Source of the DNA: Isotricha intestinalis
Taxonomy: Eukaryota > Ciliophora > Litostomatea > Vestibuliferida > Isotrichidae
Direction of reading: 5' to 3'
Length of the DNA stretch: 64,000 nt
Assembly: GCA_023807065.1 (NCBI GenBank)
Contig: JAJJLU010003475.1
Location: forward strand, 20,772 to 84,771
Of the stretch, positions 9,927 through 21,000 are shown one piece after another. The notes below the pieces were generated by a model that was not told the DNA's origin, did not search any database, and saw only the letters and a program-made list of their open reading frames with translations. Positions within the stretch are counted from its first letter, which is position 1. Each line of letters opens with the position of its first letter. The position numbers were made by a program, and so were the translations under genes.

Positions 9927-10853
9927 TCATTTTTCTTGTAATTTTTTCTTATTTTCTTCTAATTTTTTAACTAAGTTTTCTAAATTCTTTGCAATTATTT
10001 TTGTTTGTAAATCAATTTGTTTTTTATTTTTATTATATTCATTATATAAATTTTCAGCAATTTCACCCATATTTTTTTCAATTAAAATATTATCAATTTC
10101 AATATCTTTACTAATAGTTAAAGTAGTAATTTCCACTAATTCTTTTAAAGAAGCTTTATACCATAAATTATTACACATAATAGAATCACTTATTTCAAAA
10201 ACTTCATTATTATCTTCATCATATCCTTTAATAATAAATTGATTATTACCATTATGACATCTTACATAAACGTATCTAAAATAAAAATATTCTCCTAAAG
10301 TAATTTCAATATCACTTATTGTAATTCCAAAAGCTTCTCTTGGTTTAAATCTTTGAGATTCAATATCTTGATTTTTATATAAATTTTCTCTTCTGTTTTT
10401 AATTAGTAATTTCCCTTTCATATATAATTTAAAAAAATTCGAATTTTTTCCTCTCACCATTAATTCTGAAGGAAAATAAAAATCGTTATTGTTGCTTAAT
10501 ACTTTTAAATTATATGATTCAAATGTTAAGAAAAGTTTATAAAAGAGATTTTTTTGTAATAATCTTATTTTACTTCTTTCTGGAGAATATTTATCTAATG
10601 ATTTTTCATAAAAGGATTTTAATTCTGTGAAATTTTTTACTGAAGGTTCAAATGTATTCTTTGAAATAAAAAAACAATTTGGACCGTCAATCATTGAACA
10701 TTTTTTTTTACTATTTTTTTTCGATGATAATTGCTTATTATAAATATGGATTATATCGTTAAAATAAAAATCATCAAAAAAATGAAAAGCTTCTTGACGA
10801 TATGTACATAAAGATAAATAGAAAGAAAATATTAAAATTAAAAAAGAATACAT
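9927..10853 (-). CDS. Secreted protein of unknown family
   Basis: The 308-residue protein begins with a clear signal peptide (MYSFLILIFSFYLSLCTYR). The mature part has several aromatic beta-strand-like segments around residues 120-260, such as GEYFYFRYVYVRCHNG and NQFIIKGYDEDNNEVF, and ends in a charged helix (about 265-308). This could be a beta-sandwich followed by a coiled coil. I do not recognise the family. Few cysteines are present. It ends in TGA, one of only two TGA stops in this window. If the TGA were read through, another stop follows within six codons. It lies tail to tail with the kelch gene. Confidence 0.7.
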   Translation of the reverse strand: MYSFLILIFSFYLSLCTYRQEAFHFFDDFYFNDIIHIYNKQLSSKKNSKKKCSMIDGPNCFFISKNTFEPSVKNFTELKSFYEKSLDKYSPERSKIRLLQKNLFYKLFLTFESYNLKVLSNNNDFYFPSELMVRGKNSNFFKLYMKGKLLIKNRRENLYKNQDIESQRFKPREAFGITISDIEITLGEYFYFRYVYVRCHNGNNQFIIKGYDEDNNEVFEISDSIMCNNLWYKASLKELVEITTLTISKDIEIDNILIEKNMGEIAENLYNEYNKNKKQIDLQTKIIAKNLENLVKKLEENKKKLQEK

Positions 10854-11170
10854 TTAAAATAAATAAATTAAAAAAAAATATTGTTTCCACAAAATTAAAA
10901 AAAATTGATAATTGTATGAATATTTAAAGAAAAAAAAATGAAATTCATATCTTTAATCTTAATCAATTATTTTATATTCTTCTAATTGTCTTTTCCTATT
11001 TTTTCTTTCAGATATTTATTGTTAATTATCTAATACTTTTATATTATATAATAATAATATTTTTAATAGAATAATAAAAAGAAATTAAATTTAAATAATT
11101 ATTTACATTTTCCAATAAAATACTCACACATAAAAAAGTCGAAAAAAATACAAATTTAAAGAAAATAAAA
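10854..11170. other. AT-rich spacer
   Basis: This is upstream sequence of the secreted-protein gene and lead-in to the RJL relic. Apart from A/T-rich promoter-like DNA I see nothing in it. Confidence 0.5.
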
Positions 11171-11709
11171 ATGAGAAATAGTAAAAAAACTAAGTATAAA
11201 ATTAATAAGTGTAGGTGACGTAGAAGTAGGAAAAAGTTGTTTAATAAAAAAATATTGTTAAGGAAGTTTCATGAGTGATTATATAACAACAATAGGAATA
11301 GATTATGGAGTGAAGAAAGTACCTTTAGTGATATATTAGTAACAATAAGAATATTTGATTTAAGTGGAGATGATGATTATAAAGAAGTTAAGAATTCACT
11401 ATTATTAAGATCGGAGTATTAATGGTATATGATTCAAATATAAAAACATCTTTTGATTCTTTTATTAAATGGGAAAAAGAAGCTTATAATAATAGCATAG
11501 ATATTTAAAATGTGTTGTTGTTGTTTTTGATAATATAATTAATATTAAGAAAAAAGAAATTAAAACTGATATAAATGGTCTAAAGGAAAAAAATATTTAT
11601 TTATGAAGGTTATTCTAAAAGTAAAATTAATGTTAATTAGGCTTTTAAAAAATTATTTGAGGAAATAATCCAGAAAACTATTGATAATAGAACTAAATAT
11701 AATTATTAA
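11171..11709 (+). pseudogene. RJL (DNAJC27/RBJ-like) small GTPase pseudogene
   Basis: Pieces of a Ras-superfamily GTPase can be read in several frames. The P-loop ISVGDVEVGKSCLIKKYC starts near 11205. An in-frame TAA follows where RJL proteins have Glu, then GSFMSDYITTIGIDYGVKKV. After a frame change comes SDILVTIRIFDLSGDDDYKE, then GVLMVYDSNIKTSFDSF, and near the end AFKKLFEEI directly after a TAG. TIGIDYGV and the IFDLSG switch-II variant (Gly-Asp in place of the usual Gly-Gln) are RJL hallmarks. RJL proteins are known mostly from ciliated or flagellated eukaryotes. At least three frame changes and several stops make it non-functional. The candidate ATG at 11171 is already out of frame with the P-loop. 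No J domain remains. Confidence 0.8.
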
Positions 11710-11732
11710 AAATAATTAATATTTTTTTCACT

Positions 11733-12656
11733 TTATTTTAATTTTAATTTTGGCTTGTGGAAAAAAAAAGCGAGATGGAATAAGATTATTAACACTGATA
11801 TTATTAAAGATATTATTTTCCATTTTTTTAAAGTTTCTAAATTTTGAGAATGACCTTCAGTCATTATTTTATTTTCACTGAATAATTCATAAACAATTAA
11901 CCCAGGTCCAATAACATCAATAAAAAAATCTTGAGAAACATATTTTTTATTTCCTTCTAAATTATTAAAATGAATAGTATCTTCAAATAAAAGAAGACAA
12001 GATGAAGAAATAATTATATGTTCATCTTTTCCTAATCTTTTTTCCATTAAAATATTATTAGAACTTGAACTTAAATAAATAAATTCTTTCATTAATGATA
12101 AATCATTTTTTAAATTATTTTCATTTAATTTTTTATTTTCTTTTTTTTTTAAGTAATAAAAATCTTTAGGTTCTGAAAATAAATTTCCATTTTGATAACT
12201 TATAAACTGGATTTTTTTTAACATGAATAATAATTTTTCATATGATAAATTTAATAATATTTCTTTAGGAGGAGTAATTAAAAGAATATTTTCATGAAAA
12301 GCTAAAATACAATCATTTCTTATTAAAAAATTAGAATGTAAAAAAGGAATTATTTTCATTATTTGATTTCCCTTTTTAAGTCCTATATATTCAAAATTAT
12401 CATTTTTATTTTTTAATTTCACTAAATTTAAGTCATAAACTTTTTTTTCCATTTCATTCTTTTCATTATCATAATAAAGTAAAGAATTAACATTTTTATA
12501 AATTACTTCATCTAAATGATTTGATGAAGAATTAACAATAAATTTTTTATTTACTATAATATTATCATTTTTAGTTAAAACGATTTGTAAATTTGAATTT
12601 CCTATTAAATGAATATTATTTTCGGAATCAAATTCTTTTCCTAAAAATTCTTCCAT
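11733..12656 (-). CDS. AIM24-like protein with C-terminal membrane anchor
   Basis: The 307-residue protein has a beta-rich body and a C-terminal transmembrane helix (about 278-297, ISLIISVLIILFHLAFFF) followed by a short basic tail. The second half carries HIIISSSCLLLFEDTIHF and, 23 residues later, IGPGLIVYEL. This matches the pattern of the AIM24 fold: a residue run ending in an acidic or polar 'LVAF'-like strand, then a GPG turn and a strand. AIM24 proteins form a double beta-sandwich and some act in mitochondria. The tail anchor points to insertion in a membrane. The family assignment is moderate because the N-terminal half is divergent. The stop is TAA. Confidence 0.5.
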   Translation of the reverse strand: MEEFLGKEFDSENNIHLIGNSNLQIVLTKNDNIIVNKKFIVNSSSNHLDEVIYKNVNSLLYYDNEKNEMEKKVYDLNLVKLKNKNDNFEYIGLKKGNQIMKIIPFLHSNFLIRNDCILAFHENILLITPPKEILLNLSYEKLLFMLKKIQFISYQNGNLFSEPKDFYYLKKKENKKLNENNLKNDLSLMKEFIYLSSSSNNILMEKRLGKDEHIIISSSCLLLFEDTIHFNNLEGNKKYVSQDFFIDVIGPGLIVYELFSENKIMTEGHSQNLETLKKWKIISLIISVLIILFHLAFFFHKPKLKLK

Positions 12657-12746
12657 TTAATATTTTAAAAATAAAAAATTGAAATATCCAAATTCAACAA
12701 AACTTAAATTTAATTGTTTATTTTTAAATACTTTTTAATTTAAAAA

Positions 12747-15293
12747 ATGAGTACATTTAATTTAAATATAAAAGGTCTTTACTTAAGTAAAGAAGAAGAA
12801 AAATTATTAAATATTGCAATAGAAGAATATAATGATCTTTTTCCTAAAATATTAATTCTTCCAAAAAGTGAATTTTTATCTCAATTAAAAAGATATTTCC
12901 AAATAACATTAGTTCCAAGAAATGTTTTTCTTCCAAGAGAAACATTAAATAGGCTTTTAAAAATAATAGAAAATCAAATATATATAAAAGAATATGAGCA
13001 AATAGATTCATTAATAAAATCAATAAATAATATAAATTCATGTATATATTATGAAGGAATAAATTATATTCCTCATTGTAATAAAACATCAAAAGCAATT
13101 CATAAATGTAATTCAAAATTAATTGATTTAAGTAATGGAAAATTTTATTTATGTTTACATTGTAGATTAATATATCATAGTAATTGTGTTTTATTTCATT
13201 GTGAAAATTGTGATCAAGATTATTATTCAAGTATAGAAAATGAAAGTAAAGAAAATGAAGAAATTTTAAAACCCGCAACGTGGTTAAAATATCATTGCAA
13301 TGCTGTGATTAATGATTATATGAAATGTCCTAATTGTAAAAATATTTTATATTTAGATATTAAAAATAAAAATTTAAAATGTTTAAATTGTAAAAATGAA
13401 TATGAACAATATAATATTAAATGGACTTGTGTTATTTGCAAAAATGAATTTCAATCTGAAGCAAAAGTTTATAATCCTTATGAATTTAAAATAATGAAAA
13501 TGGCTGTTAAAGAAACTTTATTTAATTCAATTGAAGCAAAACCTGAATTTTTACCTTGTAATGATATATCACAAAGTGAAATAAAAAATTATAAATTTCA
13601 ACATAAAAAAGAATGTAATGGTATTATGTATAAAGGAATGTTAAATAAAAAACAAATTGTTGTTTGTTCTAAATGTCATATGTTAAATACATATGATTAT
13701 CATCAATGGCTTTGTCCAATTTGCAAAGAAAGATTTAAATTAAAAGATTATCAAGAAAGAAGATCACTTTCAAGAAATCATTTTGATTTAAATTATGATT
13801 TAAATAAAGATGATGAACCTAAAACTCCGAATATTAATAAAAAAAATATCATTAATAATAATGAAGGAGTTGTTCATTCTTTACAAGATGAATTAAATAA
13901 AAATAATAAATCTAAAAGTCCTATTAGGAAAATTAGAGATTTTTCTTCTAATAGATTAATTAGAGTTCCTAAACCTGATATGAAATCCAATGATGAAAAT
14001 AATAAAAATATTATTCATAGTGAAGGAGGGAGAAAAAATAATAATAATAGAGAACATAGTAGTGATAAAAATATTAAAATTTTTAAAATTTCTTCAGATG
14101 ATATTTCAACTGAAGATTCAAATAATGGAAATAATAGAATTGTAGGAGGAAGAATAAATAGAAGAATGATTTCTCCATTTAGAAAAGATTCTCCTAAAAA
14201 TAATAATAATGAAGAAATAAAAAGAAAATTTTCAAATATAAATATTGGAGTAATAAATCTTAATAATTATAACAGTAATAATAATATACCTTCAATAATA
14301 AGAAAAATACCATTGCCAATGCAAAGAGGAAAAAGTCCAATAAAAAATTCTCCTTCAAGAAACGATTCAAATATAAATGAAAGTCCAAAAATAAATGATA
14401 ATCAAAATATTAATATATATAGAGTTAATAGTAATAATAGTGAAGAAATAATTTTTAAAGCAGATGATTATAATATAATTAAACAAATAGGCGAAGGAAC
14501 TTTTGGGAAAATATATTATGTAGAAGATAAAAATAAGAAACAATATGCTATGAAAAAAATATTAGCAAATGCTCAAGTAGAAATAGATGCATTAGAAAAA
14601 GAATATAAAATGTTAAATTCTTTAAGTAATTACAAATTAAATTTAATAGATATATATGGTATGGAAACAAAGCAATTAGATAAAACAACATATGTAATGT
14701 ATGTCTTAATGGATTTAGCAAATAGAGATTGGGAAAAAGAAATATTATTACGTTCTCAGAAAAAATTATATTATAGTGAAGAAGAATTATTAAAAATATT
14801 ATATGAATTAACAAGAACTTTTGCAGAATTACAAAGACATAATATTTCTCATAGAGATATAAAGCCTCAAAATATATTAATATTTAAAGATAATAAATTT
14901 AAAATTTCTGATTTTGGAGAAGCAAAAGAATTAATGACAAATAATAGAGCAACAGTAAGACAAACAATAAGAGGAACTGAATTATATATGAGTCCTATTT
15001 TATTTCAAGCACTTCAAAATAGAATTAACTCTAGATATACTAAACATAATACTTTTAAAAGTGATGTTTTTTCTTTTGGATTATGCTTTTTATTTGCTGC
15101 TTCTCTTACATATAATTCACTTATAAATATTAGAGAAATTTTCGATTCTATTCAAATTCAAATGATTTTAAATAAATATTTAAATAGGTATAGTGGGAAA
15201 TTTAATAATCTTTTGTTTAAAATGCTTGAAGTTGATGAAAAAAATCGACCTGATTTTATAGAATTAGAAAAAATTGTAGAAAATAATCAGTAA
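12747..15293 (+). CDS. Zinc-ribbon/RING-like multi-finger protein fused to a Ser/Thr protein kinase
   Basis: The 848-residue protein has a Cys-rich half with at least four CxxC-type zinc sites. They include LCLHC, HCENC, KCPNC, KCLNC, TCVICKNEF (about 228-235), VCSKC and LCPIC (about 310-330). A low-complexity Asn/Ser-rich linker covers about 350-560. A kinase domain (about 575-845) follows. It has the Gly loop IGEGTFGKIYYV, Lys in YAMKKI, the catalytic loop HRDIKPQN (about 700), DFGEA and GTELYMSP, so it should be active. The zinc half suggests nucleic-acid or ubiquitin-machinery binding. The start is preceded by in-frame stops. I know no exact named family for this order. Confidence 0.8.
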   Translation: MSTFNLNIKGLYLSKEEEKLLNIAIEEYNDLFPKILILPKSEFLSQLKRYFQITLVPRNVFLPRETLNRLLKIIENQIYIKEYEQIDSLIKSINNINSCIYYEGINYIPHCNKTSKAIHKCNSKLIDLSNGKFYLCLHCRLIYHSNCVLFHCENCDQDYYSSIENESKENEEILKPATWLKYHCNAVINDYMKCPNCKNILYLDIKNKNLKCLNCKNEYEQYNIKWTCVICKNEFQSEAKVYNPYEFKIMKMAVKETLFNSIEAKPEFLPCNDISQSEIKNYKFQHKKECNGIMYKGMLNKKQIVVCSKCHMLNTYDYHQWLCPICKERFKLKDYQERRSLSRNHFDLNYDLNKDDEPKTPNINKKNIINNNEGVVHSLQDELNKNNKSKSPIRKIRDFSSNRLIRVPKPDMKSNDENNKNIIHSEGGRKNNNNREHSSDKNIKIFKISSDDISTEDSNNGNNRIVGGRINRRMISPFRKDSPKNNNNEEIKRKFSNINIGVINLNNYNSNNNIPSIIRKIPLPMQRGKSPIKNSPSRNDSNINESPKINDNQNINIYRVNSNNSEEIIFKADDYNIIKQIGEGTFGKIYYVEDKNKKQYAMKKILANAQVEIDALEKEYKMLNSLSNYKLNLIDIYGMETKQLDKTTYVMYVLMDLANRDWEKEILLRSQKKLYYSEEELLKILYELTRTFAELQRHNISHRDIKPQNILIFKDNKFKISDFGEAKELMTNNRATVRQTIRGTELYMSPILFQALQNRINSRYTKHNTFKSDVFSFGLCFLFAASLTYNSLINIREIFDSIQIQMILNKYLNRYSGKFNNLLFKMLEVDEKNRPDFIELEKIVENNQ

Positions 15294-15548
15294 TTGTGTA
15301 AAATTAAAATTATTTTTTTGTATATTATAAAAATAAATATTTTTTCATTTAGGATTTTAAAAAAATTTAAAATACATATTTGTTCTTCATTTAAATTTTT
15401 ATTATTCATTTATTAATTTTCTTTAAATCTTTATTTTCTTATTTTATTAAATTTTCCATTTTATTTTTTTCATAAATTCTTATATTAAATATAATATATT
15501 TATCAAATTCAAATTTATTAACTATTCCCTTTTAATATTTTTATTTTT

Positions 15549-17966
15549 TTGAAAAAAAAAATGAACTCAACAAAACATAATACATCTCAAAAGCATAAAA
15601 TAAAGAGAGAAAATTATCAAATAGATCCTAAAAGCATTCCAAGACCAAATTCATTTAATGAAATATATTCAAATGAAAGTAAAGAACCAATTTATTTTTC
15701 ATTAATTAATAGTATACCACCTTTTTCTTCAACTTTTTTCAAAGTTATAGAAAATGAAAACTCTTCTTGTCGATTTATAAGAAGTACAATGGTTAAAATA
15801 CCAATATCACAATCAATTTTACAGAAAACACATTTAGTTTTTGGAATTTATTTTCAACCTTTTACAATGATTCCATCTTATGATGATGAAATATTTAACG
15901 TTGATTTATCTCAAAATTTTGATATTGTAAGATGTAAAAATTGCTTATCTTATATTAATAATAAATATACTTTTGGTTCTAAAAATTTTAAATGTAATAT
16001 TTGTAATCATTTAAATGATATTCTTATTGAAGAAAGTAATATTATTAATAGACCTACTATAAATTATTTAATTAAAAAAACAGATTTTAAACCTTATTAT
16101 TTATTTATGATTGATGAATCTTATAATAGTTTTTCAAATGGATTATTTACTTATATTTTAAATTCTTTAACTATTAATTTAGATAATTTTCATAATATAG
16201 AAAATAGTTATATTGGATTTGGAACTTATAATGAAATAGAAATAAACTTCTATTATATTGATAAAGAAGAAGTTAAAATAGTAAAAGTAAGAGATATAAA
16301 TGATGCTTTTTGTCCTATTGATTCAAAGAAATTATATTGTAATATATTTGAAAATAAAGATAAAATATTAAATTTAATTGAAAAAATAAATAATTTAATT
16401 TCAACTAAATTTGAAAATAACCTTAAAAAATCAATAAAGAAAAATCCTTTTCTTTTATTAAATATAATCCAAAGCGGAATGGATTCTTTAATAGAAAAAG
16501 GAGGAAGATTAATGATATTTCATAATTATAATAATGATTTAAATTTAAATGAAGAAGCTTTAAAAGAAAAAACTGAGACAATAATAGAAAAATGTAATAA
16601 TAATAAAATAACAATTGATCAATTTATTTATGATATATTATCAAAAGGAAAATACGATGATTTAAATTTTAATTTATTTTCAAAATTTTCTTCAGAAACA
16701 GGAGGTCACTTTAATTATTATCCTTTATTTAATGTAGAATCAGATAATTTATTTTCAAATATAGAAATTAATTCTTCTTTGGAAAAAATACATTATGATT
16801 TAAATAGTATAATATCAGTGAATAATTATTACGATGCTAAATTTATGTTAAGACACTCAAAAGAAATAGATTGTTTTGAAATTATAGGTTCATTCTTAAA
16901 TAAAAATCAAGAAGCAATTCAATTCGGAGGATTTTCAAACGATAATTCTTTTTCTTATATTTTTAGATTAGTTGAGAATTTAGTTAATAATCAAAGAATT
17001 CATTTTCAAATTGCTGCTTTATTTATTGATAATTATGGTAATCAATATTTAAGATTATTTAATTATACTATAACTGCTGAAGAAGATATTAATCAAATTT
17101 ATTCTTCTATTGATATTGATGCTATTATTAAGTTAACTTTAATGAGAGAAGTTAGAAAAAGTATTATTAATCCTAAAGATGATCCTAATAAAACAACAAA
17201 AGAATATCAGGAATTATATAAAAGAATTGTTGATTCTTTTGTTTTTTATAGAGAAAAAGGAAGTGATGATAAAGATATGAGTAGATTAATTTTACCTTCA
17301 ACTTTAAAATATTTTCCTATTTATATTAATTCTTTTATTAAAAATAAAGATTCTTTTTATAATTATCTAATTCTTTCTTTACCTATTTATTCTGTTATTA
17401 AAATTTTATATCCTAAATTTTATAGAATAGATGATATACAAACAGATCAAACTTATATATCTAAAAATGTAAAAGATAAAACTTTAATAAGAAAAAATTT
17501 AGGTTATATAAATGAATCATTAAATATTATTGAAAAACCTTATATGTTAAGATTATCAAAAGATTCAATTGATTTTGATTGTGCTTATTTAATCGATGAT
17601 GGTGTTTATATAAATATCTATGTTTTTGAATCTATTGAATTTGATTTTTATTATAATGTTTTTAATTGTCAAGATTGGGATGATTGTATTAAACATTATA
17701 TAACTACAATTGAAGAAGAACCTGAAGATAATAATAAAAACAAAAATGATTTAAAAATAAGAATTTTAAATATTATTAATGAATTAAGAAATGAAAATTA
17801 TGGGAAAACACAACCTTTAAGATTATATTTCTTAAATGAAAGAACTTGGAAAGTTAATAAACATATTATATTAAAGTATTTAATTGAAGATTCGTTAAAT
17901 AAATATTCAAATTATGTTGATTTTCTTTGTGAAATTCATAGAGATATTCAAAAAAGATTAGAATAA
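15549..17966 (+). CDS. SEC24: COPII coat cargo adaptor SEC24
   Basis: The 805-residue protein has the SEC24 order. A short N-terminus is followed by the zinc finger (about 128-153: CKNC ... CNIC), the trunk/vWA-like domain (about 180-420), a beta-sandwich, a helical domain (about 520-630) and a gelsolin-like C-terminus (about 690-800). The segment SILQKTHLVFGIYFQPF just before the finger also fits. SEC24 pairs with SEC23 on ER exit sites and selects cargo for COPII vesicles. The length is a little below animal and yeast SEC24 because the N-terminal disordered region is short. The chosen ATG follows a TGA and an A-run. The stop is TAA. Confidence 0.9.
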   Translation: MKKKMNSTKHNTSQKHKIKRENYQIDPKSIPRPNSFNEIYSNESKEPIYFSLINSIPPFSSTFFKVIENENSSCRFIRSTMVKIPISQSILQKTHLVFGIYFQPFTMIPSYDDEIFNVDLSQNFDIVRCKNCLSYINNKYTFGSKNFKCNICNHLNDILIEESNIINRPTINYLIKKTDFKPYYLFMIDESYNSFSNGLFTYILNSLTINLDNFHNIENSYIGFGTYNEIEINFYYIDKEEVKIVKVRDINDAFCPIDSKKLYCNIFENKDKILNLIEKINNLISTKFENNLKKSIKKNPFLLLNIIQSGMDSLIEKGGRLMIFHNYNNDLNLNEEALKEKTETIIEKCNNNKITIDQFIYDILSKGKYDDLNFNLFSKFSSETGGHFNYYPLFNVESDNLFSNIEINSSLEKIHYDLNSIISVNNYYDAKFMLRHSKEIDCFEIIGSFLNKNQEAIQFGGFSNDNSFSYIFRLVENLVNNQRIHFQIAALFIDNYGNQYLRLFNYTITAEEDINQIYSSIDIDAIIKLTLMREVRKSIINPKDDPNKTTKEYQELYKRIVDSFVFYREKGSDDKDMSRLILPSTLKYFPIYINSFIKNKDSFYNYLILSLPIYSVIKILYPKFYRIDDIQTDQTYISKNVKDKTLIRKNLGYINESLNIIEKPYMLRLSKDSIDFDCAYLIDDGVYINIYVFESIEFDFYYNVFNCQDWDDCIKHYITTIEEEPEDNNKNKNDLKIRILNIINELRNENYGKTQPLRLYFLNERTWKVNKHIILKYLIEDSLNKYSNYVDFLCEIHRDIQKRLE

Positions 17967-18072
17967 AAATTCAAAAAAAAAAATATGTATATTTTAATTA
18001 TTTATTGAAAATATATTATTTAACAATAAAATAAATAAATTACTTTTAAAAAATAATATATATATTAAAAAA

Positions 18073-21000
18073 ATGAAATCCAAAAGTTGGATGATATTTT
18101 TCATAATATTATCAGTTCTATTTCTATTAATAGCAATTTTTGTTCCTATGATATTAAAAGCAAAAAAAAAACAAACATCAAGAAATAAATCAACACCTCA
18201 TAGTGACAATATAAAACTTTGGGCAAAATTTCCAGGAGATTTAGAAACTCAATTAAATCACACTTTTCAATTTTTTGATTATTCAAAAGTAAATATTTCC
18301 AATGATGGAATTCCCTTAAGTAATTCAAAAATAATATTAAATGAATTAATTGATTATAATATTACTAATTATGATGATAAGAAAGATGTTATTTTCTTTG
18401 ATTCAAAAAAAATATATAATATTCTAAATGAAAGTGAATATAAGAATATTACTTCTGTTTCAATGGGAATTTTTGAATTGTTAGAAACTTTAACTAATCA
18501 ACCTTTATATCAAAGAGGAATAAATGGAATAAAATATTTAATTGATAAAATAATAGGAAATTCAGAATCTTTTACTAAGAAATTATTTACTGTTTATTCA
18601 CATGATTCTTTAATATATGATGAAGAAAGATTAAAAAAAATCTTATTCTCTAAAATTAAAAGTGAAAAGGTTAAAGACAAATTATATTCTGATGAAAATT
18701 ATGGTTTTAAAACAATAAAAGGTTATTATAAATGGATAATAATATTAGGAAATGATAATTTAATTCAAAATTCAAATTGGATAAATGAAGAATTTTCTTT
18801 ATCAAAAGAAGAAATATATTCAATTGTAGGAAATGATACATTTTTACATAGATATTTAAATGCTTTTTCAAATAAAATAGGAAATGAATTAAAATGTGAT
18901 AATAATGATTGTGGAGAAAAATTAATTTTTTATCAATTAAATTATAGAAATGTAACTCGTTTAATAGGAATTGAAAACTTAAAAGATTTAATGAAAATAC
19001 TTGAACCTAATTTTGAAATTAACTTATCACCAGAAATGGATGTTTATTTCAATAATATTTTTAGTAAAAGTTTCCAAGGAAATTACAATGAATATGAAAT
19101 TAATGTTAATCTATTATATTCTATTTTTTATGGTAATTATTCTATTTATTCTCCTTCAAATGCTATTAATTTATTAAATATGAATAAAACTAAAAATACT
19201 TTTATGGCTTATGAATATTATTTATTACAAGAAAAACAAATGTATTTTATTACTAATTATATATTTGAATTTTTACCAAATGAATTTAGATATATTAAAT
19301 TTAAGGAATCTGGTAAAGAATATACTATTGATGAAAATGCAAGAGCTTTTACAAATTTTCTTCAAATTTTAGTGGATAATTCTTATGGGAAATTAATTAA
19401 ATATGATAATTTATTAAGTATATTAAGAGCTTTAATTATTTGGGCTCAATTAGATCAATATAAAACTCAAAATATATGTGAAGAAATATTTCAAAGAACA
19501 CTTGATGATGGTAAAAGAGTTTTAAAAATATGTTCAAATAAAAATTTAAATTTCAGTTCATTAGAAGTATTAAATTCTTGGTTAAAACCTTATAAATGTG
19601 CATTAACAGGAGATTTTGAACAATGTGATATGACAATATTTAAAGAAATAAATAAAGTAGTATATTTCAGTGAAGAAGATTTAAAAAATTTATATAATAA
19701 TGATATATTTGGTAAATATATTTTATCAACAGAAAATATAATATCAAAACATTATAATTGTAATGGTTCTTGTTCTGCTTTATATCTTTCAAAATTACAA
19801 TATACAACTTGTGGAGTAACAAATAATCCACCTGATATAATTAAAGATAAAAAAAGTGAAAGTATTAAAGATTGGGATCCTAAATCTTTTGAAAATCCTG
19901 TTGAATTAAAATTTTATCAAAAAAATTGTGATACTGATTGTAATGAAAAATCAAATGGAGCTGTTTTATCTTTATATAATACAACAAAAACTATTTTAGA
20001 ACCTCAAAATTCAGAAGCTTATAATAATAGAGTATTAATTGAAAGTATTTATACTTTATATATGAATAAAATCACAAATTCTGAATTAGGGAAAAAAATA
20101 AATATAAATAATAGTGAAAGATTCTTTAATTCATTTAAAGATATGATAAAAACTCAAATATTTAATGATAAAATATATCAAGAATATTCAAACAACAGTA
20201 AAATAATTTTAGGTAATGAAGAAGAAGATAAAAAATATATAGAAATATTATCAAATGGAGATTACTCAGAAGGATTTAAACCAAAATTAAAAAGTACAAC
20301 AGGATTTAATTTTTATTTAAATCTAAAAGAAAGTGATTATGATGAAATGACAATAGAAACAAAACAAAATGATGATACTCAAATATTAAGAAGAATAGTA
20401 AAAATGAATGGCTTTCCAATATTTAATGTTAAGAAAAAAGAATATGATCCTTTAAATAATAATTACATTGAAATTGGAGCTCCTTTATTTAATTCATATG
20501 ATATTGAAAAAGGAGATGTTTGGTTTACTGATGGATATCAATTTGATTCTGATTTAGATAATATTTATTATTACGATGAATTATCTTCTAGAATATTAAA
20601 ATTCGATTATGATGATACTAAAAGTTATTTTTCTGTTGATTGTAAAAATTATATTTTAAATAATAATATAAGCTTAAATTTAAATGAAAATGGAGATGAT
20701 AATTATAATTTAAAAGAAACTTTAGGTTTAGTTTCTCAAAGATTTAATAAACCTTTTATTATTTCTAATTTAAATGATGAAAATATTAAAAATAAAATTA
20801 ATATTGGTGATTATAAAAATGAAAATTATATTTGTGTTGATCCTCTTAGTAATATGGTTTTAGAAAGTAATATTAATTTAGTTTATTCAATCTATACTAA
20901 AAATTTAGGAAATATTTTTACTTTGTTAAAAAATAATGATTTTTATCCTGTTTTATTATATAATAGAAAATATTCAGTTTCAATTAATTCTTATGAAAAA

